The notes under the pieces: generated by a model
Database searches by the model: none
What the model saw: the letters and a program-made list of their open reading frames with translations, nothing else
Told to the model about the DNA's origin: nothing
Shown: positions 1 to 8,894 of the stretch, one piece after another
How positions within the stretch are numbered: position 1 is the first letter of the stretch
How the letters are laid out: every line of letters begins with the position of its first letter
Made by a program: the position numbers and the translations under genes
Origin: Candidatus Eiseniibacteriota bacterium
Lineage (GTDB): Bacteria > Joyebacterota > Joyebacteria > Joyebacterales > Joyebacteraceae
Length of the DNA: 17,612 bases
Direction of reading: 5' to 3'
Assembly: GCA_030638405.1 (NCBI GenBank)
Contig: DAOWER010000235.1
Location: 1-17,612, forward strand

Positions 1-1
1 T

Positions 2-553
2 GAGACATGGAGCAACCTGGCTCCGGTCGGCGGATACAGCCACGTCAAGAACGACAACCCGGCCAACCCCCTTCCCACCGGCACTCCATGCTGGTCGGGC
101 GCGCACACGTGGAGGGAAGAGACGTTCGACCTGACGCCCTACGAGGGGCAGCGCGCGACGTTCAGGTTCAGGTTCGCGTCCGACGCGCTCGAGACGGAGG
201 AGGGGTGGTACATCGACGACGTCTCCATCACCAGCACGGGCACGGGCGTGGACGATTCCGAACCGTCCATCCCGAAGCGCTTCGCGCTGGCGCAGAACGC
301 CCCGAACCCATTCAACCCCGTGACGACCATAGCCTACTCGCTGGCTGAGCCTTCTCACGTGACCATTCGTGTCTACAGCGTCGCCGGCAGGCACGTGGCG
401 ACGCTCAAGGACGGCGTGGAGGACGCGGGGCAGAGGTCCGTCGTCTGGGACGGCACCACCGACAGCGGCCAGAGCGTCGGCAGCGGCATCTACTTCTGCT
501 CGATGACGGCCGGGGAGTTCAGCGACAGGAAGATGATGGTGCTTCTCAAGTAG
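2..553 (+). CDS. C-terminal part of a secreted protein with FlgD-like/T9SS-type sorting tail (5' partial)
   Basis: The reading frame is open from the window edge to TAG at 551-553 (183 residues visible), so the start lies outside. The first ~80 residues look like a beta-sandwich ending in GWYIDDVSIT, a motif common in the MAM/immune-inhibitor-A-like domains found after secreted peptidases. After a short linker comes the tail: FALAQNAPNPFNPVTTIAY, then a FlgD Ig-like fold (IRVYSVAGRHVATL, VVWDGTTDSGQSVGSGIY) ending in MMVLLK. Such tails are known in FCB-group bacteria as C-terminal sorting or anchoring domains of exported proteins. By inference the whole protein is a large surface or extracellular protein, possibly a peptidase; the catalytic part is not visible. 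An ATG at 248 is internal to the frame and is not the start. Confidence 0.85.
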   Translation, partial: ETWSNLAPVGGYSHVKNDNPANPLPTGTPCWSGAHTWREETFDLTPYEGQRATFRFRFASDALETEEGWYIDDVSITSTGTGVDDSEPSIPKRFALAQNAPNPFNPVTTIAYSLAEPSHVTIRVYSVAGRHVATLKDGVEDAGQRSVVWDGTTDSGQSVGSGIYFCSMTAGEFSDRKMMVLLK

Positions 554-574
554 GAGCGCCGCAGCGGCAAGAGA

Positions 575-635
575 AGAGAGGCGGACGGTGGCCTGGCCCT
601 CGAGGGCCTGAGCCGTCGTCCGCCTCTTCGTTTGT
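575..635. terminator. Hairpin between convergent genes, probable bidirectional terminator
   Basis: Arms AGAGGCGGACG (577-587) and CGTCCGCCTCT (617-627) pair perfectly over 11 bp. The loop contains a second perfect palindrome, GGCCCTCGAGGGCC. A short T-containing stretch (CTTCGTTTGT) follows on the + strand. It begins 24 nt after the stop of the upstream + gene and faces the convergent kinase gene, so it could end transcripts from both sides. The T-tract is weak. Confidence 0.65.
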
Positions 636-654
636 GCCGTCCGAGCCCCGTCTT

Positions 655-739
655 GAGGGCACGTCCGTTGTCGCGGGCTCTGCCGCGAGGGCACGTCCGT
701 CGTCGCGGGCTCCGCAGCGCGGGTACGTCCGCCGCCCGG
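655..739. repeat. 32-bp tandem repeat, about 2.6 copies
   Basis: Copies at 655-686 and 687-718 differ at only a few positions (both begin GAGGGCACGTCCGT and continue CGTCGCGGGCTC-like). A diverged partial copy (GCGGGTACGTCCGCCGCCCGG) runs 719-739. The array lies just downstream of the stop of the - strand kinase gene at 746, between it and the terminator hairpin. It encodes nothing convincing. Confidence 0.75.
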
Positions 740-745
740 AAGCTT

Positions 746-3700
746 CTACACGAGTTCGTCTATCGTCCCGAGCAGGTCGACCAGCGAGTAGGGCTTCTGC
801 AGGAAGCGGAATCCCTTCTCCTGGATGATCGGCCACTGGGACTTCTGGTCGGAGTAGCCGCTGGACACCAGAACCTGGAGGTCCGGACTTCGGGAGAGCA
901 GGTCGTCTATCAGCCGGATCCCGCTCTTGTCCGGCAGCACGACATCGCTGAACACAAGATCGAAGTTCCCGCCCTCGCGCTCGAAGAGCTCAAGCGCTTC
1001 CTTGTGGGCTCCGGCCTCGAAGACGACGTAACCGTTCTCCTTGAGCGCCCTGGAGGCGAGCTCGCGGACGGCCTCTTCGTCTTCGACCAGGAGGATGCGC
1101 TGACCGGCACCGCGCGTCCCGTCCGACGCGTCCGTGGCCCCCGACTCCTTGCTCTCGCTCCGGGTGTCCTTCACGGAGGGCAGGTAGACCTTGAACGCGG
1201 TGCCCTGATTCGGCTCGCTGTAGACGTTTATCCACCCGCCGTGCTGTCTGATGATCCCGTAGACGACCGCGAGCCCCAGCCCCGTGCCCCTCGCGGGGCC
1301 CTTGGTACTGAAGAACGGTTCGAAGATCTGGTCGATGATGTCTCTTTCGATGCCTGAGCCGGTGTCCTCAATGGAGAGGCACACGAAGCTGCCTGGGCGG
1401 GCGTCGTGGATCGTCGCGCAGGCCCTGCTGTCCAGCACGACGTTGCGCGTCGCGATCGTCAGCTTGCCGCCCTCTGGCATGGCGTCCCTTGCGTTCACAG
1501 CGAGGTTGATCATGACCTGCTCGAGCTGCCCGGGGTCCGCCTTCGCCTGGCACGGGGATTCGTCCAGCGCGGCGATGAGTTCGATGTCCTCACCGATGAG
1601 TCTGTGCAGCATCGCGTCCGTGTCTATGACGATCTTGTTCAGATCGATGACGACCGGCTGGAGCGGCTGTCTGCGGCTGAACGCCAGAAGCTGGCGTGTG
1701 AGCGTCGCCGCCCGTTCCGCCGCCTTGCGGATCTGGCCGATGTCGCCGTGGACGCTCTCGCTGAGCGACGTGTCGCACGAAAGCAGCTCGGCGTATCCGC
1801 TGATGGCGGTGAGGAGGTTATTGAAGTCGTGCGCGACGCCTCCCGCCAGCCTGCCCACGGCCTCCATCTTCTGTGCATGCAGCAGCTGATCCTGCGTCTC
1901 GCGCAGTTCCCCCAGGCTCAGCTCGAGTTCCTTCAGCAGCGTGGCCTTGCACCACGCCGCGGAGAGCTGGTTGGCGAACGCAGTCATGGCGGGCACGTCT
2001 CTCTCGGTCAGCTTTTCCGATCCGACCGCCAGCACGCCGAACACCTTGTTGTCCGCGACCAGAGGTGCCAGGATCAGCTTCCGGGCGTCGAGCGCCCTCT
2101 GGAGCGGAGCCGCGAACTTCTTCTTGGGAAGCGGGAGTTTCTGGTGGAGGAACTCGACCATGTCATCCACGAGCACCGTCTTCCGCTTGTGGACGACGGC
2201 TCTGAACGCGTCCACTTGGTCTACTTCGCACCGCATGTCGGCCAAGCGCCCACCCAGGAGCTTCTCGGCGGCCCGAAGCCGCTCCGGCTCTCTGGACGTG
2301 TAGCTGAGAGTCAGTGCAACCCCCGCTTCGTTCAAGAGATAGAACGTTCCAACCAGGCCGACCTTGGCGAGCTCCGCGGCGGCGGCCGCGAAGATCTCGT
2401 CCGGCTTCATCTGCCGCTCCATTCCCAGGGCGGCGTCATTGAGGGTCCTCAGGAACTGGTCCGCGCGCCTGCGATCCGTGATGTCGCGCACGACGCCGAG
2501 AACCGTATCGTCTCCGCTCAGGACCATTCTGGCCTCAAAGTCCCTGATATCCCCACTCGGGGCCGGAACAGGGATGGAATATTCCATGGGCTGCATCTCG
2601 CCCGTTTGGAACACTTTCGCGATCGACGCTTCCACCTGCCGGGCGAACGCGGCTGGGAAGACGTCGCCGACCTGCTTGCCCAGAAAGGCCTCAGGGGGCA
2701 TCGCTAGGAGAGCATCGCCCGGGGCGTCGTAGCTTCGGAAGATGCCGTTCCTGTCTATGCGGAACATCATGTCGGGAACGGCATCCAGGATCGCCCTGTT
2801 CTTGGCCTCGCTGGACATCAGTTCGTCCTCGGCACGCTTGTGCCCGATCGCGAATCCGATCTGCTCGGAAACGAACTCCAGCATCTCCTTGTCGGCCTCG
2901 CCGAATTCGTTCCCGTCATCGTAGCTCTGCACCACGAGCGCGCCTATGACCTCTCCGCTGACGCGGAGCGGCACGCCCAGCCAGATGAGCGACGGAGTGC
3001 CCACGATGTCGACCACGCCCGCCTTGGTCCACTCGTCGAGTTCCTCCCGGGTCACCAGGAGGGATGTCTCGTGCTTGATCAGGTAGCCGGTGAGCGTCTT
3101 GCCGGCCGGGAAAGAGTCGAAGTCGTCCTGATCACGCGCGTCCACGAAGTAGGGGAGGGAGAGCGTGTCCTCCTCGCGGTTGTACAGCGCTATGAAGAAG
3201 TTCTCGGTGTTCATCACTTCGCCGAGCGCCTCGCGGATCCGTCGGAACAACTCTTCCATGTTCGCGGCCGTGTGGATCGAGCTCCCGATCCTGTAGGCGA
3301 GCCGCTGCACGTCCTCCGCGCGCTTGCGCTCGGTTATGTTGATGCCCGAACTCATGGTGCCGATCGCGCGGCCTTCGACATCGCGCTCGACGGCATTGTG
3401 CCATTCGAGCACCCTCTTCTCGCCGCCGAGCGTGACGATCTCGTTCTCGTATTCGGCCGGCCCGTCGTCCTCGCCGTGGATCAGCGTTTCGAATATCTCG
3501 CGCATCATCTGGCGGTCCTTCTCCGGGACGAAGGTATCGAACCAGTTCCGCCCGAGGATGTCGGCCTCGGTCCCCCCGAGGATGTCACAGCCCTTGCGGT
3601 TGATCAGCGTGACGCATCCATCGGGATCCAGTCCAAGGAAGATCACGCCGGTCAGATCGAGGTACCGCAGCGCCTCGTCCCGGATGTCCTTGAGCTCCTC

Positions 3701-3766
3701 GACGCGCGGCCGGAGTTCCTCGACCTCCCGGGTGACAGGCTTCGTGTTCCTGTTCTTGTCTTCCAT
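746..3766 (-). CDS. Cytosolic PAS/GAF hybrid histidine kinase with C-terminal receiver
   Basis: A 1006-aa sensor kinase that should autophosphorylate on His and pass phosphate to its own receiver. Domains from the ATG: coiled coil 11-30, PAS 30-148, GAF 155-310 (contains MNTENFFIALYN), PAS 318-435, GAF 440-610, HisKA 633-700 with GGVAHDFNN (phospho-acceptor His646), HATPase 745-862 (N-box around N758, DTGSG 801-805, FEPFFSTK 815-822, GTGLGL 827-832), receiver 890-1003 (acidic pocket E895-D896, acceptor Asp941, Lys991). No membrane segment or DNA-binding output is present. The HDFNN core plus terminal receiver resembles CckA-type kinases, so phosphate probably goes to an Hpt or response regulator encoded elsewhere. 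Start: ATG at 3766 has AGGGA six bases upstream; a GTG at 3799 is open but has a poorer site. The gene is 97 bp downstream of its larger paralogue with no promoter or terminator recognised between them, so they are probably co-transcribed. The signal is unknown. Confidence 0.93.
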   Translation of the reverse strand: MEDKNRNTKPVTREVEELRPRVEELKDIRDEALRYLDLTGVIFLGLDPDGCVTLINRKGCDILGGTEADILGRNWFDTFVPEKDRQMMREIFETLIHGEDDGPAEYENEIVTLGGEKRVLEWHNAVERDVEGRAIGTMSSGINITERKRAEDVQRLAYRIGSSIHTAANMEELFRRIREALGEVMNTENFFIALYNREEDTLSLPYFVDARDQDDFDSFPAGKTLTGYLIKHETSLLVTREELDEWTKAGVVDIVGTPSLIWLGVPLRVSGEVIGALVVQSYDDGNEFGEADKEMLEFVSEQIGFAIGHKRAEDELMSSEAKNRAILDAVPDMMFRIDRNGIFRSYDAPGDALLAMPPEAFLGKQVGDVFPAAFARQVEASIAKVFQTGEMQPMEYSIPVPAPSGDIRDFEARMVLSGDDTVLGVVRDITDRRRADQFLRTLNDAALGMERQMKPDEIFAAAAAELAKVGLVGTFYLLNEAGVALTLSYTSREPERLRAAEKLLGGRLADMRCEVDQVDAFRAVVHKRKTVLVDDMVEFLHQKLPLPKKKFAAPLQRALDARKLILAPLVADNKVFGVLAVGSEKLTERDVPAMTAFANQLSAAWCKATLLKELELSLGELRETQDQLLHAQKMEAVGRLAGGVAHDFNNLLTAISGYAELLSCDTSLSESVHGDIGQIRKAAERAATLTRQLLAFSRRQPLQPVVIDLNKIVIDTDAMLHRLIGEDIELIAALDESPCQAKADPGQLEQVMINLAVNARDAMPEGGKLTIATRNVVLDSRACATIHDARPGSFVCLSIEDTGSGIERDIIDQIFEPFFSTKGPARGTGLGLAVVYGIIRQHGGWINVYSEPNQGTAFKVYLPSVKDTRSESKESGATDASDGTRGAGQRILLVEDEEAVRELASRALKENGYVVFEAGAHKEALELFEREGGNFDLVFSDVVLPDKSGIRLIDDLLSRSPDLQVLVSSGYSDQKSQWPIIQEKGFRFLQKPYSLVDLLGTIDELV

Positions 3767-3863
3767 GTCCGGTCCCTGGTTCTCCCGGTGTCGTGACACG
3801 CGCCTCGATGTTCGTCCAACCCAGTTCGCTGATGCGGCGGGGTTCAGCGTCTCGGCTCGAGTA

Positions 3864-6800
3864 TCAGGCCGACCCGATCGTCTCCCTTATCGTGAGCAGC
3901 AGGTCTCTGATGCCGTAGGGCTTCTGAAGGAAACCGAAGCCCCTGTCCCGTATCGCTTCCCACTGAGATTTCGTGTCGGTGTAGCCGCTGGCAAGGAGAA
4001 CGCGCACGTCCGGCCGCGCACTCTGCAGCTCCTCCGCGAGCTCCAGCCCGCTCTTCGTCGGCAGCACGACGTCGCTGAACACGAGGTCGACACCGTCGGC
4101 CTCGCTGAAGACAGCGAGCGCCTCATCGGCGTCCGCTGCCGCAAGCACCGTGTAGCCGCCCTCCCGGAGCGCCCTCATGGCGAACTCCCTGACGGCGTCC
4201 TCGTCCTCGACAACCAGGATCTTCTCGCCGTGCCCGGCCGTTGTGACGATGGTGTCATCGGTCTCGGCCTGCTCCGCGACGGCGTCCACCGTGACAGGCA
4301 GGTAGGCCGTGAACTGCGTCCCCTCGCCGAGGCTGCTATCGATGCTCATCCAGCCACCGTGCTGACTGACAACGCCGTACACGACGGAGAGACCGAGGCC
4401 CGTGCCCTTGCCCAGCTCCTTGGTCGTGAAGAAGGGTTCGAACACCCTGTGAAGGATCTCGGGCTCTATGCCCGTGCCGGTGTCCCTCACGGACAGGCGC
4501 ACGTAGTCACCGGGCACGGCGTCCGTGATCGACTCGCACGCCTTCTCATCGAGCGTGACGTTGCGGGTCTGGATCGACAGAGTGCCGCCTTCCGGCATCG
4601 CGTCGCGACCGTTGATTATCAGGTTCATCACGACCTGCTGCATCTGGGTGGGGTCGGCCTTGACGCGGTCGAGGTCCGGATCCAGGTCGGCCGTGAGTAC
4701 GATGTCTTCTCCTATGAGCCTGCGCATCATCTTGTCGAGGTTCGTCACCACCTCGTTGACAGAGATGACCTTCGGCATCAGCGGCGTCTGCCGGCTGAAG
4801 GCGAGCAGCTGACTCGTCAGCGACGCCGCCTGCGCCGCGGCCTTCCGTATCTGCTGGATGTCGCTGTGCGCCGGGTCCTCCTTGTCGACGCGGTCCAGCG
4901 CGAGTTCAGCGTAGCCCGTGATGGCCGTCAGGAGATTGTTGAAGTCGTGGGCGACTCCGCCGGCCAGGTTGCCGACCGCCTCCATCTTCTGGGCGCGCAC
5001 CAGGATGTCCTGGGTCCGCCTGAGTTCCCCGAGGCTGCCGCTCAGTTCCTCCATGAGGGTCGCCTTCCGCCAGGCGGCGGCGAGCTGGTTGGCGAATGCG
5101 GTTATCGCCGGAACGTCGTGCGCCTCGAGGTCATCTGACTGCACGACGAGCACGCCCGTGACTTCCTCTCCTGTTCTCAGGGGTGCCAGGATCGTCGGGC
5201 GCCTCGTGAGAGCCCACCTCAACCGGTCCTCCGGACCGTCCGGGAGGGAGCGGGCGATAACCTCGTCCTTGTCACCGCCCGCCAGGAACAGACTCTTCTT
5301 CTCCCGGACCGTTTTGGCGAGCGGTTCGAACGTCTGGACGGGTATGCTTGCGGAGTCCTCCCAGCAGGGCTCCTCGCCCGTTCCGGTGTCGCTGCCGGGG
5401 AAGCCCGGGCTCGTGTAGTCGACGGAGACCGCCCCGCGACTCTCGTCCGTCATGAGGACGGCGCACGACGACCCGATCTTCCGGATCTCGTCTGTCACCG
5501 CTTCAAATACGGCGGCCGGAGTCAGGCTCCTCTCCATTCCAAGAGCCGCGGCGTTCAGCGTCTGGAGCAGCTGCTCGGTCCGCAGCCTCTCCGTGAGGTC
5601 GTGGCAGATCGAGATGTACGATGAGAGCTTCCCTGAGCTGTCGCGAAGCGGCGAGATCCTGTACTCCACGTGGAAGTTCGTGCCCCGCTTCCGCCGGCTC
5701 TTGAGCACACCGGTCCACACGCGGCCGGCGGAGACCGTGCGCTGGACCTCTTCCTCGAAGGCCTCCTCCCACGCGTCGGAACTCAGCCTGTCCAGCGTCG
5801 TCCCTATGAGCTCTTCCCTCGCGTAGCCGAAGAGGAACTCGGCGGCCTTGTTGACGTAAGTTATCCTGTAGTTGAGGTCGGTCACGATGAGCGCGTCGGA
5901 GACCTGCAGCGGGATGGAACCCAGGAACTGCAGCTCCTCGTCAAGCTGCTTGCGCGCCGTGATGTCGGTAAGGAGCGCCGTGAAGAAGGTCTCGTCCCCG
6001 GCCTTCCAGGCTCCGATCGACAGTTCCATCGGGAACTCGCTCTTGTCCTTCCTGCGCCCGACGCCCTCGACGCTCGCTCTGACGTAACCCTGGCTGTCCG
6101 AAGACGCGGCGCGCATGAGTCCGTCGACGTGAGCCTGGAGGAAACCCTCCGGCACGATCAGCGAGAACGGGTGCCCCACCGCGTCCTCCTGAGAGTAGCC
6201 GAACAAGACCTCGGCCGCCCTGTTCCAGGAGAGGATGCGACCGCGGCTGTCGGTGTTTATGAGGGCGGTGCTGACGGTCTCGGCGACCGCGTTGAACCGT
6301 CCCTGTTCCTCACGGAGAGCCATCTCAGTCTGCTTCCTGGCGACGGCCGGGGCGATCTCAGCCGCGGCGTGCGCCAGCGTATCGAGGTCGCGGTCGCTGA
6401 ACTCGTTCTCGTCGGTGTAGCTCTGAACCGCGATAACGCCGAGCGCCCTGCTCTCAGACATCATTGGCGCGCCCAGCCAGACCTCACAGGGCGTGCCAAC
6501 GACCTCGACGGCCATCGAGTCCACGAGTTTGTCGATGTCCCTCCTGGTCGCCCGGACAGGCGAGCTTTTCCTGAGGGCGTATGCCGCCAGTGTCTTGCCG
6601 GCGGGGATGGTGTCGAACTGGTTCTGGTCGTACTCGTCCAGAAAGAGCGGGAGTGAGATCGTGTTCGCGTCTTCGTTGTAGAGCGCCACGAAGAAGTTCT
6701 TCGTGTTCATGACCCTCGCGAGTTCCTGCCGGACCTTCCGGAAGAGAAGCCCCAGATCTCTCGTGGAGCAGGCCGCTTCAGCTATCCGCCAGAGCACCTG

Positions 6801-8495
6801 CGCGGTCTCGGCGGCGAGCTTCTCCTCCGTGAGGTCCTCCATCGTGACGGCGACGCGGACCGCCTGTTCCTCACTACTCGCTATCGCCCTGGCCGAGGCT
6901 CTGACGTCGATGGCATCCTTGCCCAGGAGCGTCTTGAACTCGTCCTGAGCGCTTCCCTCGGCCACGGCCCTTTCGATGAGTCCGCACAGCGCGCCCCCGT
7001 CCTGACAGAACTCGTCCGCGCGCTGACCGACCGCCGCGGCTTCACTCTTGAACCCCCATTTCTGGAGGAAGGCGGCGTTCGCGTGTGTGACCACGCAGTC
7101 AGCGTCGGTCACGATCACGGGGTCGAGGATCGCTGCGACCGTTCCCTCACGGACCCGGAGCGCGTGCTCCGCGCGGGCCCGCTGGATAGCAACGGCAAAG
7201 ATCTCGGTGAGTCTGACCACAGCGGCCAGGTCGCGGTCGGCGTAGGCCCTGCGCGGGCCCGCGAGGACTATCTGCCCTACGAGGTCGGCGTCGGCTATTG
7301 CCGGAGCGGCCAGCCTCCGGTCGTCGGTCGGCTGGACCGGCTCGACCGGCGAGAGCGTGATCTCCTTGAGGTCGCGCGGTGCGACCTCGCCGGACTCGGC
7401 GTCTGCGCCGTCCGGGAAATTCCGGTAGAACGCCTCACGCGTGTTGAGCGCCAGGCCCCACGGTGCGGGGAAACCGCCGGACGCATCCGGAGGGAGGGTG
7501 ATCGCATCGGTGCTTCCCCACGGGGCGTTCTCACGCGCGGCCGCCTCCGGGACCAGGTGAGGTACGGCGACGCCCGATCTCTCGTCGATGACGTGCGCGA
7601 AACCCTCTTTGCTCTCCGTCAGCCGGATGGCGTGGCTCAGAAGGAGGCGAGCCATGTCCTGGACGGCGGAGCCGGGGGCGGCGAGCGCGCTCGCCAGCTC
7701 GGCGGCGGCATGGCGGACCGCGCGCTCCCACTCCAGCTGCTCCGACGTCTGCCTGTGCTCAGCGGCCAGATCCATGGAACGCAGAGCGTAGCTCAGGTCG
7801 TGTGCGATTCGCGTGAGGACCACTTGCTCCTCGGCGGACGTAACGATCGACGCCTTGGCCGTGACGCAGAGGACCCCGAGCGCCTTTTCCTTCGAGCCTA
7901 TCCGCATGGCAACGGTCGCCTTGCCGTAGCGCTTGGACTGCAGCGGGCAGCCCTGGCACTGCGACGCGGTGTCTGTGATGACCACGGGGTCGAGCTCGTT
8001 CATGGCCCTGTGCGCGCAGCTGGGCCACTGTCCCTTCTTCATCTGATCGATCAGCAGCGCGACACCACCCTCGTGGCCCATCTCGGTCGCCATCCTGAAC
8101 CGACCTCTGCCGTCGGTCAGCGCTATCCAGGCCGAGTCGTACCCGCGCGTCCGAACGAGCCTTCCGCAGATTCCGCGGACGAGCGAATAGGTATCCGTCC
8201 CCATCGGCTGCAGGCTCACGACGGCGTCCCCGGACTCGAACAGCGCGTCGAGATGTCTCGTCCGCTCCTCGGACCACTTCAGCCTGCCCAGAACATACGT
8301 GAGCAGCACGGCGCCTGTGAAGAGCGCCGCTACGATCGGCAGCCTGCTCGCCAGCTCGGCCGCGCTGACGCCGGACAGGTCGAACGCGAACAGGCCGTGC
8401 TTCGTGGAGGGAACTCCCGTGAACACAGGCGCCAGTGCCCAGGGCAGGACGCCCAGAGCCACGAGCAGCGGGATGAATCTACGGGCGAATCCCAT
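3864..8495 (-). CDS. Giant membrane-anchored multi-GAF/PAS hybrid histidine kinase with receiver
   Basis: A 1543-aa hybrid kinase. Two membrane segments (about 7-24 and 52-70) enclose a short outer loop, so sensing is probably mostly cytoplasmic. Then: GAF-like 96-245 with a Cys/His cluster (C160, H162, C180, C183), divergent GAF 260-440, PAS 450-560, GAF 565-720 (MNTKNFFVALYN), PAS 730-848, PAS 855-970, GAF 975-1145, HisKA with GGVAHDFNN (His1183), HATPase (N1295, DTGTG 1338-1342, FEPFFTTK 1352-1359, GTGLGL 1364-1369), receiver (E1430-D1431, acceptor Asp1475, Lys1525). All catalytic motifs look intact. No output domain is present. Its second half parallels the downstream 1006-aa kinase domain for domain, which points to tandem duplication. 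Start: ATG at 8495 is preceded by AGGTGG with a 4-nt spacer and begins directly with a hydrophobic segment. The open frame continues upstream to 8639 but lacks that support. The ligand and cognate regulator are unknown. Confidence 0.93.
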   Translation of the reverse strand: MGFARRFIPLLVALGVLPWALAPVFTGVPSTKHGLFAFDLSGVSAAELASRLPIVAALFTGAVLLTYVLGRLKWSEERTRHLDALFESGDAVVSLQPMGTDTYSLVRGICGRLVRTRGYDSAWIALTDGRGRFRMATEMGHEGGVALLIDQMKKGQWPSCAHRAMNELDPVVITDTASQCQGCPLQSKRYGKATVAMRIGSKEKALGVLCVTAKASIVTSAEEQVVLTRIAHDLSYALRSMDLAAEHRQTSEQLEWERAVRHAAAELASALAAPGSAVQDMARLLLSHAIRLTESKEGFAHVIDERSGVAVPHLVPEAAARENAPWGSTDAITLPPDASGGFPAPWGLALNTREAFYRNFPDGADAESGEVAPRDLKEITLSPVEPVQPTDDRRLAAPAIADADLVGQIVLAGPRRAYADRDLAAVVRLTEIFAVAIQRARAEHALRVREGTVAAILDPVIVTDADCVVTHANAAFLQKWGFKSEAAAVGQRADEFCQDGGALCGLIERAVAEGSAQDEFKTLLGKDAIDVRASARAIASSEEQAVRVAVTMEDLTEEKLAAETAQVLWRIAEAACSTRDLGLLFRKVRQELARVMNTKNFFVALYNEDANTISLPLFLDEYDQNQFDTIPAGKTLAAYALRKSSPVRATRRDIDKLVDSMAVEVVGTPCEVWLGAPMMSESRALGVIAVQSYTDENEFSDRDLDTLAHAAAEIAPAVARKQTEMALREEQGRFNAVAETVSTALINTDSRGRILSWNRAAEVLFGYSQEDAVGHPFSLIVPEGFLQAHVDGLMRAASSDSQGYVRASVEGVGRRKDKSEFPMELSIGAWKAGDETFFTALLTDITARKQLDEELQFLGSIPLQVSDALIVTDLNYRITYVNKAAEFLFGYAREELIGTTLDRLSSDAWEEAFEEEVQRTVSAGRVWTGVLKSRRKRGTNFHVEYRISPLRDSSGKLSSYISICHDLTERLRTEQLLQTLNAAALGMERSLTPAAVFEAVTDEIRKIGSSCAVLMTDESRGAVSVDYTSPGFPGSDTGTGEEPCWEDSASIPVQTFEPLAKTVREKKSLFLAGGDKDEVIARSLPDGPEDRLRWALTRRPTILAPLRTGEEVTGVLVVQSDDLEAHDVPAITAFANQLAAAWRKATLMEELSGSLGELRRTQDILVRAQKMEAVGNLAGGVAHDFNNLLTAITGYAELALDRVDKEDPAHSDIQQIRKAAAQAASLTSQLLAFSRQTPLMPKVISVNEVVTNLDKMMRRLIGEDIVLTADLDPDLDRVKADPTQMQQVVMNLIINGRDAMPEGGTLSIQTRNVTLDEKACESITDAVPGDYVRLSVRDTGTGIEPEILHRVFEPFFTTKELGKGTGLGLSVVYGVVSQHGGWMSIDSSLGEGTQFTAYLPVTVDAVAEQAETDDTIVTTAGHGEKILVVEDEDAVREFAMRALREGGYTVLAAADADEALAVFSEADGVDLVFSDVVLPTKSGLELAEELQSARPDVRVLLASGYTDTKSQWEAIRDRGFGFLQKPYGIRDLLLTIRETIGSA

Positions 8496-8776
8496 CTTTC
8501 CACCTGCCTCTTGTCTGAGCGGGCGGTCCCGCGGGAAGCACCCCACCGCCCTCTGCAGAGGGGCGCCGGTCCCGCATTTCGCACGCGCGCTTCCCGTTTC
8601 GCGGCCCCTCAGGGCGCGGGAAGTGGTGCAGGCCGGCACGTCTGCAGGGGAGAAACCCGGGCAGACGCCGCCGAAAGGACCTCGCAGGGGCGCATCACGC
8701 GCTGCCCGAAGTCCCCACCATGGGCGTCCGCGTGTGTACCATAGCGGATTTCGCCACAGGCCGGGCTTCCGCTTCG
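8496..8776 (-). other. Gene-free, GC-rich structured leader of the kinase operon
   Basis: I see no convincing gene here. If the - strand promoter at 8777-8785 is real, this is a leader of about 275 nt. It contains several potential hairpins: CGTCTGC (8639-8645) with GCAGACG (8661-8667), the palindrome CCCTCTGCAGAGGG at 8549-8562, and CTTCCCG/CGGGAAG arms near 8591-8622. None is followed by a T-tract on the - strand. No riboswitch class was recognised. Confidence 0.4.
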
Positions 8777-8785
8777 ACTATACCA
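8777..8785 (-). promoter_or_regulatory. Extended -10 promoter for the tandem kinase operon
   Basis: Read on the - strand the site is TGGTATAGT: an extended -10 (TGN) plus TATAGT, one mismatch from TATAAT. The matching -35 position is poor (ATGCTT at 17 bp), consistent with an extended -10 promoter. Predicted transcript start is near 8770. Confidence 0.45.
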
Positions 8786-8894
8786 GCCGAGTTGACTAGA
8801 AGCATATTCCGAGCCGAAAGGGGGGCGCCGGCGGCCCTTTCCGCGCGCGCCGCGCAGGTTCTCCACTGCTCGTTGGGCACGGCTCATTTCGCCT

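Noticed and set aside
655..739. CRISPR array
   Set aside because: The 32-bp units are directly contiguous with no spacers and no cas gene is nearby.
632..5138. Long + strand open frames opposite the kinase genes (for example 632-1357, 1406-2707, 3324-5138)
   Set aside because: They are antisense to well-supported kinase domains, have Arg/Val/Leu-rich shadow composition without any recognisable motif, and reflect the high GC content.
8496..8639. 48-residue extension of the 1543-aa kinase
   Set aside because: It would place an Arg-rich tail before the first membrane segment, and ATG 8495 has a good ribosome site (AGGTGG).
7083..8744. 553-aa + strand open frame
   Set aside because: Antisense to the N-terminal half of the large kinase, whose membrane segments and GAF domains are clear; no domain or ribosome site supports it.
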